From: Pezicula radicicola
Taxonomy: Eukaryota; Ascomycota; Leotiomycetes; Helotiales; Dermateaceae
DNA length: 64,000 nt
Direction of reading: 5' to 3'
Assembly (NCBI GenBank): GCA_003008705.1
Contig: PDUO01000050.1
Span: 285,286 to 349,285 of the forward strand
In this document: positions 1 through 11,645 of the stretch, piece by piece
How the letters are laid out: every line of letters begins with the position of its first letter
Numbering within the stretch: the first letter of the stretch is position 1
The notes under the pieces: generated by a model
The model's input: the letters and a program-made list of their open reading frames with translations, nothing else
Databases searched by the model: none
Told to the model about the DNA's origin: nothing
Program-made: the position numbers and the translations under genes

Positions 1-1303
1 ATTTTGTGCCAAGCCAACGGACCGAACCGACGATTTTAAACTCTGCTGTCTAATTAGACAGCAAGCGACACCAAATCGGACAGAAAATGCTACGGGTACA
101 CTTCAAATATTGCCCTATCAACCTAAGCAACCCAGTATACAGATAACTGATGTGATTTTTATGTATAAAATATGTCTGTGCATGGACCTAAGCGATATGA
201 TAGAGAGTATGTTCCCCATTAGCCATATTAAGTAACTCGCTTAATTTCAAGACTCGAAATGGTGACATTATTTGTAACAGTAGATAATGATATCCGTAAA
301 GGCGAGTTAGTTAATATGATGAAGAATTTATTTCCTAGGTATCTTGATATCTATAATCTCAATGTTATGATTCCCGCGCTTATGGTTACAACTTAAGGTG
401 CAGAGTGTATCTACTCTTGTACGGGAAAATGCACAACTACCCTACTATCACCACTAGAGCCAACCCTAACCCTTTCCGATTTTCTAATATTTCAAAATTC
501 TCATCAGGACCAAAGACTCAGTCATTTAAAATACCGGTAAAAACTATTCCATCTATACAAGCCCACCCTCTGGTATATGGGCAGGCTAAGGATGTTGTAA
601 AAATGTCAACGTTTCGCTTGGTCTGCACGTGGTTAGTGAGTAGAAATGCCTAGTCGAATAGAGGACAACTTACGGTGGTACAAAGATAAAAAATAGTTAC
701 TCAAACCTCATTCCCTTCGCCTCTTTCCCATGCCTCCCTCGGTCTCCCGAATTTCTTATTGTACTGCCTGAAGGCCTCTCTTTTGCTCCTCCTCCTGGTA
801 CGAGTTGTCCATCCAAGGTCGGATCAGCTGGCCCTTCGGAGGCGCTTGAGCGTCATAGCTAATGCACGTTGTTCACACTCGCGAACAACTTGGCATGCTG
901 CGGTACTAGAACAGCATGGACCATTGGACGCGCTGTCATTGTTTATCAAAGCAGAGGGAAACTAGTGGCATGAATTGGCTCCGAACTACGCCCAGCGTAA
1001 AGTTTAAGCTGTTGGGGCGTATCTCTGCCTGTCAAAGGGCAATATGCGTATCAGGTGTGACGATAGTAAATGCTCTTTCTGCACTCAGAGACGTGTTATG
1101 CGCAGTGCGTGGCTTTCTTCTATACACCGACTGATTCGGGAGAAAAGTCGACTAAGTACACTTATTCTACCTCTCCGACGCCAACCATAGACTAGTTCGA
1201 TCATGCAGATGCATACTATAATGATAAGACAAACTGCTAAAACCTGTAGGGTACTCCTTGCCAGCTTGAGAGAGCTTGATAGTAGCAGTTTAGAGGCGTT
1301 GGG
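1..1303. other. Intergenic stretch without a recognisable gene
   Basis: Only short open frames occur here on either strand and none shows a family motif. The bases read as ordinary unique or decayed DNA. On the minus strand around 720-960 a short basic, arginine-rich frame is broken by stops; I could not assign it. Confidence 0.6.
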
Positions 1304-2681
1304 CTAGAGTAGGAGACAGGAGGAGACAAGAGGAGACAAGAGGGGACAGATATGAAAAGCCAAAAACAAATTTAAAAGCTTGTTATAGATTTGCTTGATT
1401 GTACACAAGAAGCACAGATAGGTCCTTCTTTTGTGTTTGGAGGCTGAAGGAGAGAAGATGTAGAATTTTGCAAGCACATAACAATTATTTTCAACCAAGA
1501 CAATTATTGGTAGAGCGGTCCTTTCCATGTGTTTTGCGAGATGGTAACTGAGCGTCTTCCAAGTATCAAAGGACCGCCTGCAGAACTTGCAGAGCCCGTC
1601 CTGGGGTCTGTTGCTTGTCTTATGGTGACACCTTTCTACCATAACCCAAGCAGGCTCAGTTACACGTGCCTTCTCAGTGGCAGCTTTTCTTTTCTGCTTT
1701 GGCTCTGGCAGTTTGTGCTCTCGTACGAGATGCTGTAAAAATGCGCCTTTGCGATGACAAGTATGCTTACAATCTTCCAATTGACAAACCCACCATTCTA
1801 AGTGACGGTGTTGTTCATTCTCATGTTGGACCCAATCACTCTTCAGTCCGAAGGACGTTAGTTCTTTGCAATTATGGTGAGTACAGGTATGTGGTCGGAT
1901 ATCTTGGTAGACATGTCGTGTCCAGTCAGAGGGCTTCTGGATCGTTTTGGTCTTGAAGCATAGTTGGCACTCAAACTGTGCAGGGGGAGATTACGAGGGT
2001 GGCATTGGTATGCCTTGGGGGAAACTATCGGAGATAATTGTACCCTCTCTAAAGTTTGTATCAGTATCCGGGACTTCTGCAGATAATCGCAGGTTTCCGG
2101 CCTTGGCTTTTGTAGGAGCCTAGCACAATAGGGATCAATTGAATGGACTTCGGTTGGTCTCTATATGTGGTGCTATCGTCTCTGTGGAAGAAAAAAGAAG
2201 AAGAAGTGGTAGGCTAGTGCCCACGTGACCCAACAGCTTTTCTCTTCATGTCAAGGTCACTGGCTTCTTTGCTAGCAGCAACACAATGAAGTCCAGAGCT
2301 GCAGTCCCCGTATTGCACACTTTCCATATGTCTAATTCGAGCACTAATGGGATTCTTGTAATGAATTTCTTGTTCATGTGCAATCCTGCTAAGTAACCAC
2401 GAGTATTGTGGAGGCATATTAGGGTTATCTCTTCTAACATGAGCCTTGAAACCCTCGTAATTTGGCACAATTTTGTCGGTAACAATTTCGTTGGCCAAAT
2501 ATCCAGACTATTCCACAATAGACTCGTCGTCTGCGCCATCTTCTGTCTCATTTTCGTCATATTGCTCTGGCAATCTGGGCAAAGCTGGTCTTGCTATGCT
2601 CGTTGTAGATGTGTTAACATTGGCGTACTTCGTGCTATTACCAAGATAGGGTACGCCTACGGAAGCAAGTAGCTGCGACAT
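1304..2681 (-). pseudogene. C2H2 zinc-finger protein, interrupted copy
   Basis: The minus strand encodes, in order, an ATG-led N-terminal stretch, a conserved block around KAHVRRDNPNMPPQYSW, and a C-terminal run of C2H2-like fingers (cysteine/histidine sets such as CQLC...H, CTHHNC...H, CKHTC...H, CKFC...H). This matches a fungal family of C2H2-type proteins, nuclear by inference. An in-frame TAG at 2508-2510 splits the N-terminal block and an in-frame TAA at 1991-1993 lies just before the first finger. The frame also shifts between about 2214 and 2120, where an intron or an indel must lie. Homology continues in frame across both stops, so they look like point mutations. It sits 25 bp downstream of the caspase-like gene on the same strand. 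Pseudogene status is well supported; function is inferred from the fingers only. Confidence 0.75.
1307..1350. repeat. Short minisatellite, about 11-bp unit
   Basis: About four imperfect tandem copies of an AGGAGACAAGA-like unit are visible. They lie at the 3' end of the zinc-finger pseudogene, in its degraded tail. Confidence 0.6.
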
Positions 2682-2705
2682 AGCGGCAAAAGCAGTTTTG
2701 ATGCT

Positions 2706-5383
2706 CTATGGTTGAAAATTGGAGGTCGTTGACTGGATTGTTCGAGGATAAGGGCTGTCGTCACTGGAATGGGTTCGTTTTAACTTACTCTCCGCCCTTT
2801 TGCGGATCATGTTGGAAATTCGATTGAAGCCACTTTTCAGTATGTTTTGATGACCTCCATACAGCATCCTGTCCTTTCTACTTGGATCTTGACGAAGCTT
2901 ACGGAAAAGGCCCCATTCGTTCCCAGAATTCGATTCTGTGAAAAATGGCTGCTCGCTGTTACGTCGACTGCCCCAACTAGCCACTCTGGATGTCACTGAA
3001 AATCTATCAACATTTTCTTGCCAGTCTCTCATAGCTTGCGCAGCGGTTGAGGGCTGGAAATGGGTATCGGTTCGTGTGGGTAGACTGGGTGGCTCGTGCC
3101 ATTGCCTCCGGACAATAACACAAAAGTCGTCGTCATTAATATTTGAGTGGGAGCCAGTGTTTTCGGTGTTATAAGTGAGATCACTGTCATTGATCACGTT
3201 CTCTCGGAGGCTCGGTGCATCATCTACAGGAAACAATGCGGCTGTTGCATCTTCATATACGGGGTCGGGCTCCCGATTGAAAGTAGGGACCGAAAATGGT
3301 TCCGAGTTGGGCAATTCAGGGGGCTGGACAGTAATCTTCGTGGCCCAATCCCTCACCGTCTCGTTCCCCCATTCAAGTTCTCTATATTGTTCTAGCTCCC
3401 GACCGAAAGTAGGGACCGAAAATGGTTCCGAGTCGGGCGATTCAGGGGGCTGGACAGTAATCTTCGTGCCCCAATCTATTACTGTCTCGTTCCCCCATGC
3501 AAGTTCTCTCATTCGTTCTAGATCCCGTAGAGTTGGAATTTCCGCGCCTCCAAGGAGTGCACTAGAGCTCATGGTAGTTAGATTTTCGGAGTGAGTTGGC
3601 TCCCAAGTATGCGCCTTTAGACTTGAGCCTTCTTCTTTGGGAGGTAGAAAATCAGATCGATTACTCTGAGGCCATTGGTTTTCCTCCCCTGCTAGTAGTT
3701 GATTGCATGGATTTTCGAAGTCACATTGTGTGGAAGCATCGCAGGTCTTAGACATTGGTGTGGCAATCTTAAGGGACACTCCAAAATCGCCCAAGGCAAT
3801 CGGTCCATAGTTTGGGCCTGTTATATATCCAATAGAAGACCAGGTTGGAGAATTAGGTAGCAGATTCCATATAGGTACTGGCACAGACAACATGAGTAAA
3901 GTAGAGAAACTGGGGTATATAGCTTCGACAATTGCCCATTTTGTCAATAGTGGAATACTTCCCAACCATTCCGCACAGCAATTGGCGGTACTAGGGTTTA
4001 AAGGTTGGTCGGCGGCCAATCGTAGTGATATCTGGACATGGGGCGTATTATACCTTCCTTCTGGATCAAGGAAGGAGAGTCGACTAGGACAGTTGTTCGA
4101 ATCATCAGAATAGATGCTGGCAGGGTCGATTCCTGATTTTGTTGTAGGGTCCAAAGAATACTGTCCAGAGGAAGAGCCACTTGGAGGGTCCTTCCGACGG
4201 CCAATTTGAATCCCCGGGCGGTCAGAATCCTTTGCACACCAAATGTGAATGGGGGTTGAACACCATTCGAGTCTGTTCCCCTCACGCCCTCTCTTTTGTT
4301 CTTTCCGCTTAAGTTGCCGGATAATTTCGGCATGGAGGAATGAGGCAGAAAAATCCGGAACACCAATCCAGTCTTCCAGAGTTTCGATGAGAGTATTAGT
4401 AAATGAGTGCTCTCCAACTGGTGCTGCTCTGCCTTCAAAACCACACGCAGCAATTACTTCCATCACTCCGAATTGAGACTTCGTTACCGCACTAGCAGCG
4501 GCACAGGTATCTAAAAGGACGAGGACGTCTGATTTCGCGTCGGCAAAAAGACTGAGAATCGCAGACCCTTCAAGGGAAGGAGCGTTTGAGCGTTGGCCAC
4601 ATACCCATTCCATCTGTCTGTTGCCATTCATTTTTCCGTGACCAGCGTAGTATAGAACGAAGAGATTCTGGTCGGTGTCGTAAGTATCGACAAAATCAAG
4701 TGTTTTGCGAATCAAATCCCGGTACGCATTCATGTTTGGAATGAGCCACACATTTGTACTAAACCCATATTTCTGGAAAGTATCATCAAGTCGTTTTAGT
4801 TCATCGTGAAATTCGTCCTCTGCTTCCCATCGAATTAGGCATACATTGACTGTTTGGTACCTGAGATGGCCATCTTTTGGCTTATTGGGGAAAGCTCTTC
4901 TCGCGGCCTGCAAATAATAACAATTAGTTTATCTCCACCCTTGGAGGCCTAGGTATACTGACATTGTTGATGTCCCTCGCAAAGGCGTCAAGATTTTCAA
5001 GGTGGTGGCGGGTATGTGTGGTTTCATGAGAAGACGGAGAGATTGAAGTAGGTGGTGTGTTATCCTTTAAGAAATTAGCAAACGAATATCCAACGGGAAT
5101 GCCAATAACCAACAGAAGAGGTGCCCTCGGAAAGCACATAGAACGACGGCTCCGCACTAGGCACTCTCAGATCAGAGCATGGCGTCTCTGATATAGGTAC
5201 TTGTTGTCTCCTATTCCTTTCCCAAGATTGATGCCGAGAACGTAAATCTCTCGTAGGGGATCGAGAGCGTCTAGAAGAGCGCCCGAGTGAGTTTCTTGGA
5301 GATCTTCTTGGGGACTGTGAACGCAGAGACCGGCTACGGCCATCCCTCCGGCTGTGAGGGCTCTCATCATGCTGCGAAGCCAT
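2706..5383 (-). CDS. Caspase-like (peptidase C14) protein with RS-rich N-terminus
   Basis: The main exon (2706-4907) begins inside a caspase-like p20 domain. A His in YYAGHG and a Cys in LLDTCAAAS form the expected catalytic pair. Upstream is a 55-nt intron (4908-4962), and its removal joins ...FARDINN to AARRAFPNK in frame. Further upstream an ATG at 5383 opens a serine/arginine-rich leader. At least one more intron must lie around 5080-5210 to connect the leader frame with the FARDINN frame; its exact ends are not resolved. After the caspase domain comes a long region of unknown fold with a tandem 42-residue duplication, then a basic C-terminus. Related proteins occur in many filamentous ascomycetes, often in families tied to self/non-self or stress responses; that role is inferred here. 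Whether it is proteolytically active is unknown. Confidence 0.75.
3274..3525 (-). repeat. Tandem duplication, 126 bp x 2, inside the caspase-like gene
   Basis: Two adjacent 126-bp units differ at scattered bases and keep the frame, giving two 42-residue protein repeats that share GNETV and the stretch KITVQPPE. The length is an exact multiple of three, so the duplication is tolerated or selected at protein level. Confidence 0.85.
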
Positions 5384-5601
5384 AGCGGATCGGATTTGAG
5401 ATGCTAACCATACTCTGTGGGATATTTAGAACGATGGGGCTGAGAGCGTATAAGAAGATACATAGTGGAAACGTTTAGAAATTAGAAAGGCAGGGGAAAG
5501 GGGTGAGGCTGCAGACCAGTACTTGTGGTGCCAAAAGCGTCACCGAACATGCAGTTGTTGCATTGGGGGCTGCATGGCGGCCGTGTCGCGTAGGTACTGT
5601 A

Positions 5602-6428
5602 GGTGTGGTTAGACTGCGGAATGGGTACCCATGGGCTACCCATAGGTTTCTTAGTAATACCCATAGGTTACCCACGGGTACTTGGCAATACCCATGGGTT
5701 ACCCACGGGTTCTTGGCAATACCCATAGGCTACCCACGGGTTGTACATATAACCCATGGGTTGTACGTACTTCTATTACATGATTACAATATATATTACA
5801 ACTATACGTATTTCTATGTATCTTTTTATATTCTATACGTAAAAAGACGTGTAATTAATTAAATTAATTAATTAATATATACGTAATATTTCTTCCTTTT
5901 TCCCCCTCTATTTCTTCTTCTACTTCTTCCTCTACTTCTTCCTCTGCTTCTTCCTCTGCTTCTTCCTTCGCTTCTTCCTTCCCTTTTTCCTTTGTATTAT
6001 ACACTTTGTCCTTTATATTTTTACCGAGTAAATCAATTAAAGTACAGAGGTTTTAAAATTAAGCTTAAAACAAAGAAGTAAAAGTATAAAGGACAAAGCG
6101 TATAATGCAAAGGAAAAAGGGAAGGAAGAAGCGAAGGAAGAAGCAGAGGAAGAAGCAGAGGAAGAAGTAGAGGAAGAAGCAGAGGAAGAAGCAGAGGAAG
6201 AAGTAGAGGAAGAAGCAGAGGAAGAAGCAGAGGAAGAAGTAAAGGAAGAAGTAATATCACGTATATAACCTATAGGTAGCCTATAGGTTGTACGTATAAC
6301 CCGTGGGTGGCCTATGGGTTGTACGTACAACCCGTGGGTAGCCCATGGGTATTGCCAAGTACCCACGGGTACCCATGGGTTGGGTTACCCAACGGGTCCG
6401 GGTACCCATTCCGCAGTCTAGGTGCGGT
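5602..6428. mobile_element. hAT-type non-autonomous foldback element (MITE-like)
   Basis: The element runs from 5610 to 6420 (811 bp). Both ends carry the same inverted terminus, TAGACTGCGGAATGGGTACC. It is flanked by 8-bp direct repeats, GGTGTGGT at 5602-5609 and GGTGCGGT at 6421-6428, with one C/T difference. An 8-bp target duplication with a TAG-type terminus fits the hAT superfamily. The two halves are inverted copies almost to the centre (loop near 6025-6075), so the whole element can fold into a long hairpin. Each arm carries degenerate repeats of a GGGTACCCATGGG-like motif and then a purine/pyrimidine array. Arm differences are mainly transitions. No transposase frame is present, so mobilisation would need an enzyme in trans. 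It lies about 220 bp upstream of the caspase-like gene start. Confidence 0.85.
6115..6250 (+). repeat. 12-bp GAAGAAGCAGAG array (right arm of the hAT element)
   Basis: About ten units of GAAGAAGCAGAG with a GAAGAAGTAGAG variant at roughly every third unit make a higher-order pattern. The inverted counterpart lies at about 5896-5995 in the left arm and is shorter. Read in one frame it would encode a Glu/Ala repeat, but no surrounding gene supports translation. Confidence 0.8.
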
Positions 6429-7460
6429 GCGGTGCATAAAAGTCGTGTGAATTGGCCTCTTAAGCTCCTAAGCTCCAGCTGCTTACCCACGCCGCCTACC
6501 TTTATTTTGGTGTCCAAATCGGACAAAGAATATCACATAACCAGAATATAGCTCACTGAATTTTATGAGCACGAGATTATGTTGGTTTAGAATAGGAATA
6601 GTCACATAACCTCAACTATCAACTCTACCTACTCAACCTTAGGTGCCAATTAAAGTCTACATAAAGCCCAAAACGATAATTCAATTCAATTCCTACGCAA
6701 ATTCATACGAATTCCAAGTCTCTAGCTCTAGAGCCCTGCAATTCTATATTTCGTAGAGCTATAACATTATCAAATCAAAACTTCAGAGCACGCAACCTCA
6801 ACCACTTAAATCAGCATCCACTTCACCAAATCCACCTAATTCAAATCAAGTAAAAAGTTTCGATTTCTTTAGGCTCTCAAGCATTTCAGTATTTCAGTCT
6901 TCCAATAATCAATATCCACCACACGCTCTACGCTCTATAAGAGACGTAGGTTGACATCATACGCGCTTACAATCAAGCGCTATTCTAGGTCTGAATTTAT
7001 AAAAGAAAGATCAACCTACTGCCTCATCATTATCCTCGGCCGATTCCCGAGTCAAGCCTAAACGCGATCTTTCTCCTTCTTCCTCTAAGATAGATACTGA
7101 ATGTATAAGGTAAATAGTAGAGGAATACATATACACAATGTTGTTTACTAACAACAATTTCTAATTGGTAGATATATAGAAGCTTAATAGTAAATATAAT
7201 TAAACTATCTAGAAGGAAAGGATGAATCAAATGCTTGTTACGCATAATCTTACCTTGAAGCCTAAATTAACGTTTTTATTAATAAGGTCAATACAATTAC
7301 CTAATAATTTTAACAGGCTAATAAACGCTTTTATTAGAGTTTCAGATATGTTAGCTATATTACAAACCAAAAGGCCTTCTTGTCCTCTTAACTAGTCACT
7401 TAGCACCACTTCTCCTAACAGAATCCCGCAGCAAAAAACAGACTTCACTACTTAGCAGTT
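6429..7460. other. Intergenic, AT-rich
   Basis: No gene is recognisable between the foldback element and the permease 3' end. A short minus-strand stretch around 7020-7095 would encode an acidic/basic tail, but stops surround it; it may be a scrap of an old element. Confidence 0.6.
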
Positions 7461-9127
7461 TCAAAGACCATCCGAAGCAGGAGGTCCTTTATACACTGTG
7501 CATAGTAAATCAGCAATGACCTTCTAGAAGCACGACTTTGCCGCCGCAACCAAACACATAGATAAAAAAAGGGAAAGTAAGGGAAAGAGACAAGGGGGGA
7601 AAACATACCTTTCCTCGCATAAATAAAATACCAAACCGCAGCAATAGTAGCAAACCCAACCAAAACCACACTAGCATAATTCATACTAATAGCAGTAACA
7701 GGTAAAGCAGTAGGCATACTAAAAAGCACAACCTCAAAAGCGATCCAAACAAGAGCAATCGAATTAACAATCGGACCCAAGACAGGTCCAACATTCCAAC
7801 GAGCTTTACTGACATCCTTTCGTTTATACCAGAGACTTAAACCGATGGGGATTGCGTAGGCTAGTTGGAGAGCCATTACTCCTACTGAGACGAAAGCTGT
7901 GAATGCTGATGTGGATCCGAGATTGATGAGACCGAGCAGCATTTGAACGAGTGTGATGAGGATTAGTGCGTTGAAGGGGACACCGAGTGAGGGGTTTACT
8001 TTTGAGAAGAATGTTGAGCCGGGAATAGCGTCGTCGCGGGCGAAGGCCCAAGTACAGCGGCTTGCGGCTACAGTTATACTGATTGAACAGAAGAGAGTGA
8101 CACCTAGGACCATGAAGATTAAACCGAGTCCGCCGCCTGGTGACCCCATTACATAATTGAAAATATAAGGGAGGGCTTGGGCGGATGGGGCGAGGAGAAC
8201 GTCTTCGAGTGGTGGCATTGTTGCGCAGATGGGGAGGATAAAGAAGAGACCTGCAAAACCGCCGACTGGTATGCAGAGGGAGATTGCTTTTGGGACTTTG
8301 ACGGCTGGATCATTGACTTCTTCTGCCATGGAGGAGATCATTCCAATGGCCGAGAAGGTATAAGCCGCTGGAAGGAGACCGATAAAGAACGTGAAGCCGC
8401 CCCAGCCTGCGAAGGAGGTATCATAGTGTCCGAGCGTGTAGCTTGCTGAGTGTCGTCCTGCCTTGGCTTCTATGGAGAGCCCAAGCAAAATCACTAGAAT
8501 AGAGATGGCTGTCCAAGCTGCACAGATAGTGTCGACCATAGGGAGGAATTTGTTGCCAAAAGCGCAGACTAAAAAGCTCACTAGACATATCGCGTAAAAT
8601 ATAAGGAGTAATTGCCAGGAATTAGCAGCAAAGTCGGGGTGGTACATTGCTATTGTTCCAGAGATCAAAGAGGCGAACCCGAAGTTTACAGAGAGTGTAA
8701 TTGTCCAGTTTCCGATGAGCCATACCCAGCCTGTGATGAAGCTCAGTACTGTCTTGTATTTTCTTGCAATTTGGAAGGACCAGTAGTATGGACCTGCGGA
8801 TGTTGGGTATCTAGAGGCGAGTTCGGACAGAGAGAGTGCGATGCATTCGTCGAGGACAAGGACCATGAGCCAACCGACGAAAATGGAGAGTTGGCCTCCT
8901 CCGTAGATTGCTGAGATCAAAGGTCCACCTTCACCATATGGAATTGCAGCAATGGCGAGCGACTGGAAGAGGAGGGTAAACAGGGACCGGTTTCGTCGAA
9001 GCTCAGGTGTATAGCCTAGTGCCGTAAGAGAGTCGGGATCGTAGATCTCGCCATTGTTCTCAACGTCTGGCGTGGATTTATTCGTGTGGACCTTTTCCTC
9101 CATGGGGGAACCCGTTGCTGTTGCCAT
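7461..9127 (-). CDS. Choline/amino-acid permease (APC superfamily, Hnm1-like)
   Basis: A two-exon gene: 7609-9127, then a 113-nt intron with GTATGT donor and CACAG acceptor (7496-7608), then 7461-7495. Splicing replaces an intron read-through tail by the short ending RKVYKGPP..., typical of this family. The product is about 517 residues with some twelve hydrophobic segments. The N-terminal block GEGGPLISAIYGGGQ and the following DECIALSLSELASRYPTSAG are characteristic of fungal choline/GABA-type permeases of the APC superfamily. It should move choline, ethanolamine or an amino acid across the plasma membrane by cation symport; the exact substrate cannot be read from sequence. It lies about 1 kb downstream of the ammonium transporter on the same strand. 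Confidence 0.88.
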
Positions 9128-10121
9128 GCTTGCTTTTCCAAGTCTGCCACCTGTGATGTGCTCGCTGTCTCCCTGAATCCGAATCTGGCGGTGTTATATA
9201 AATAAGAGTGTCAGCCAACCCAGCAGGTAGTTCTCCTTCTATCCCCCCTCTAAAAGCGGGTTGTTTTGGTACTACTATAAATACACTCTGTTGGATGTAA
9301 CTGCTGCTGTAGTTAGATGATGTAGGCTGATAGGTATGACAATGTTGGACAAAGAACTAACTTTACAGTATCCAACCAAATAATGATCGTCACGTCATAA
9401 AGCTTGTGACAGCTTGTACGCAATGGAAGCTTGACGGAACAAGCAGAAAAGAACAGGATTAAGTAAACGGACGAGACTGTTTACTTATCAACGTTCGCCA
9501 GACGATAACGACTAGGAGAATCTTATGGCCATATTCAAAACATCCAATCATAATCATTGCTGAGACTCTACCCAAGCATTGCCAAGACCTTCGAGCGATG
9601 CCATGCACTGATTGGGTAGTAGCGCCGGTCACATGCATGGTCAGGTTAGCTGCAGTTCTTAGCTTAGCGCTCTTGGGGACGCGATATTGTCTGTATTGAG
9701 TTTAGTCACAGCGATGGAGAGTGCGGGAGCCATATCCACTTGTCCTTATCAGTGGGGCTGTTCCTGAATATTGTGGTCCCGAGAATGCGGAGAGAGTTTG
9801 AGCTTGGGCTCGATGGCAGAGTAGGGGTCACTCTGTACATGCTTTGTGGTGCTTTTATATTTGCGTCCTCTTCGAGATTTAGAGAAGCATAATGTTCTAG
9901 ATAATATACAGGTATCTTGAATGCTAGAAGAGAAACGACCTAGATTCTACAGTAGAAACATTTCGAAACTTGATATCTCCGATGGTGGAGTGGCTTTGAT
10001 AGACTGATGGACTTTAAACTTTCCAGATAAGGAATATTTTTCCCTTCTTGTCAACTCAATGAGGAGCTGTCAATAAAGCTATAAAGGCTATGAATAATGG
10101 CTTTATTCATGGCTTTACTCT
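9128..10121. promoter_or_regulatory. Upstream region of the permease gene
   Basis: About 1 kb without an open frame of interest separates the 3' end of the ammonium transporter gene from the permease start. It must hold the permease promoter and the transporter terminator. No specific site is claimed. Confidence 0.45.
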
Positions 10122-11645
10122 TTATTCAAGAGAAACACCGTTCACCAGTGGGTGGTATTCTTCTTCGCTCTCCCACTTTGTCTCTGCGAGCGATTCCTCC
10201 ATTTGAGCGGCATCCATACCAGCCATGACATTGCTATGTATCTCGTTAGTAAATATTTCCCAGATGAATCGATGGATAGGTAAACTCACTCATCGGTATC
10301 GAGAACCTCCAGTCCGGGAACGCAATCAATCAGCGCAACAATGATATAAGACCCAACGAAACACCAAGTAAATCCAACAACAGCCTCCAATACCTGAACT
10401 CCCAGTTGTCGCCAGTTTCCATCGAAGAAAGCTCCACCCACAATCTCAGTTGCACCATCATAGTATGCAACCTCCTTTCGAGCAAAGATACCTGTTGCGA
10501 TCGTTCCCACGAAGCCGCCGACACAATGTGTAGCAAAGGTATCACCGTTGTCAACCCAACACCATCGACGAGCAAAGTCGGTGAACTTGATGCGAAGAGC
10601 TTGACGACAGATGATTGCGCCAAAAACACCGAAGAAGAAGGATGTTGGCATATCGATAAATCCAGCAGATGGAGTAATAAAAACAAGTCCAGAGATAGCA
10701 CCCATAAACGTGGAATCAAGGGACCATTTGCCAGTTTCATAGTAAGTAATGAGCGCCCAAGTCATAGCACCACCAGATGCGCAGAGGTTCGTAACACACA
10801 TCGCCATGACGGATTTGAAGTTCAGACTGAGCGTAGTGCCGGCGTCAAATGCAAGCCATGAGTTCCAGATTATGACGAGTGCTAGAAGCTGTGCCCATGA
10901 GCTCCCTGGATGATGAATTCGTAAGTGTGAGGGCGTACGACTAGCTGACTTCTTGGACCGGAAGAGAGGGTATGAGAGATAGATGCTGAGTGCCGAGGCT
11001 GTAGCACCAGAACAAATATGGACTGGAGTCCCACCAGCAAAGTCGAGAACTCCCATCTCACCGAGGAACCCAGTATCCGACCAGACCATGTGAGCCATTG
11101 GGCAGTAAATGAAAGTTGCCCAGAACTATTTAATTAATGGTCGTGAGAAGCTGTGCCTGATCAGTAGACGTTGGAACTTACAAATATGAAAGGAATAATC
11201 GGCAGTATCCTCCCTCTCTCACAGAACCCTCCAATGGCAATTGCACATACAGTAGCGCAGAAAATGAGCTGGAATTCACTGAACAAAATTGCTGGAATAG
11301 TGCCAACTGGATCAGCTAAGACACCTCGATGAAAAGCATACTTCAAATCCCCAATAACACCGGAGCCTTCTCCGTATGCAAGCGAGTAGCCAACTAGAAA
11401 CCATTGAATCGTACAGCATCCAACAGCTAGAATCGACGGGTAGAATGAAGCCAGACCATTGCGCTTGTGTGAGTATCCGCTCTTAAGGACGTTAGTAAAG
11501 CAAAAACTGCTGAATAAGTTGAACTCACATATCCCAAGCCAACTGCCGGAATAATTGGCCAGCAGAAGACACTGCAAACTAGAATGAATGCGGTGTCTGT
11601 CTTATCGCAGGCCTCCCAAGCTGTGAGGACTGCGTTGGCTATCAT
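10122..11645 (-). CDS. Ammonium transporter (Amt/Mep family)
   Basis: Four exons: 11529-11645, 11182-11481, 10290-11125 and 10122-10233. The introns are 47, 56 and 56 nt; the first contains a TACTAAC branch site. They join to 1,365 nt, about 454 residues. Amt/Mep hallmarks are present: the DFAGGTPVHICSG signature with its pore histidine, a second pore histidine in THCVGGFVG, and eleven or so membrane segments. The short cytosolic tail begins at VLDTD and contains AAQMEES. The N-terminal segment is divergent from typical Mep proteins (GLGYSGYSHKRNG where GLGFFYSGL is usual), which suggests a less common Mep subtype. The ATG at 11645 is used; an upstream in-frame GTG is not a credible start. 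The protein would import ammonium at the plasma membrane and may act in nitrogen sensing. A TGATAAG element lies about 155 bp upstream. Confidence 0.92.

Noticed and set aside
405..1134. Three plus-strand frames of 68-82 codons
   Set aside because: No family motif, no consistent splice pattern and overlap in different frames; length is as expected by chance.
5475..5862. Frames reading WVTHGY-type repeats on both strands
   Set aside because: They come from translation of the GGGTACCCATGGG repeats of the hAT foldback element and are not genes.
6033..6366. Leucine/serine-rich frames
   Set aside because: Antisense readings of the 12-bp purine array inside the element.
8177..8914. Two plus-strand frames of 90 and 100 codons
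   Set aside because: They are antisense to the well-supported permease gene.
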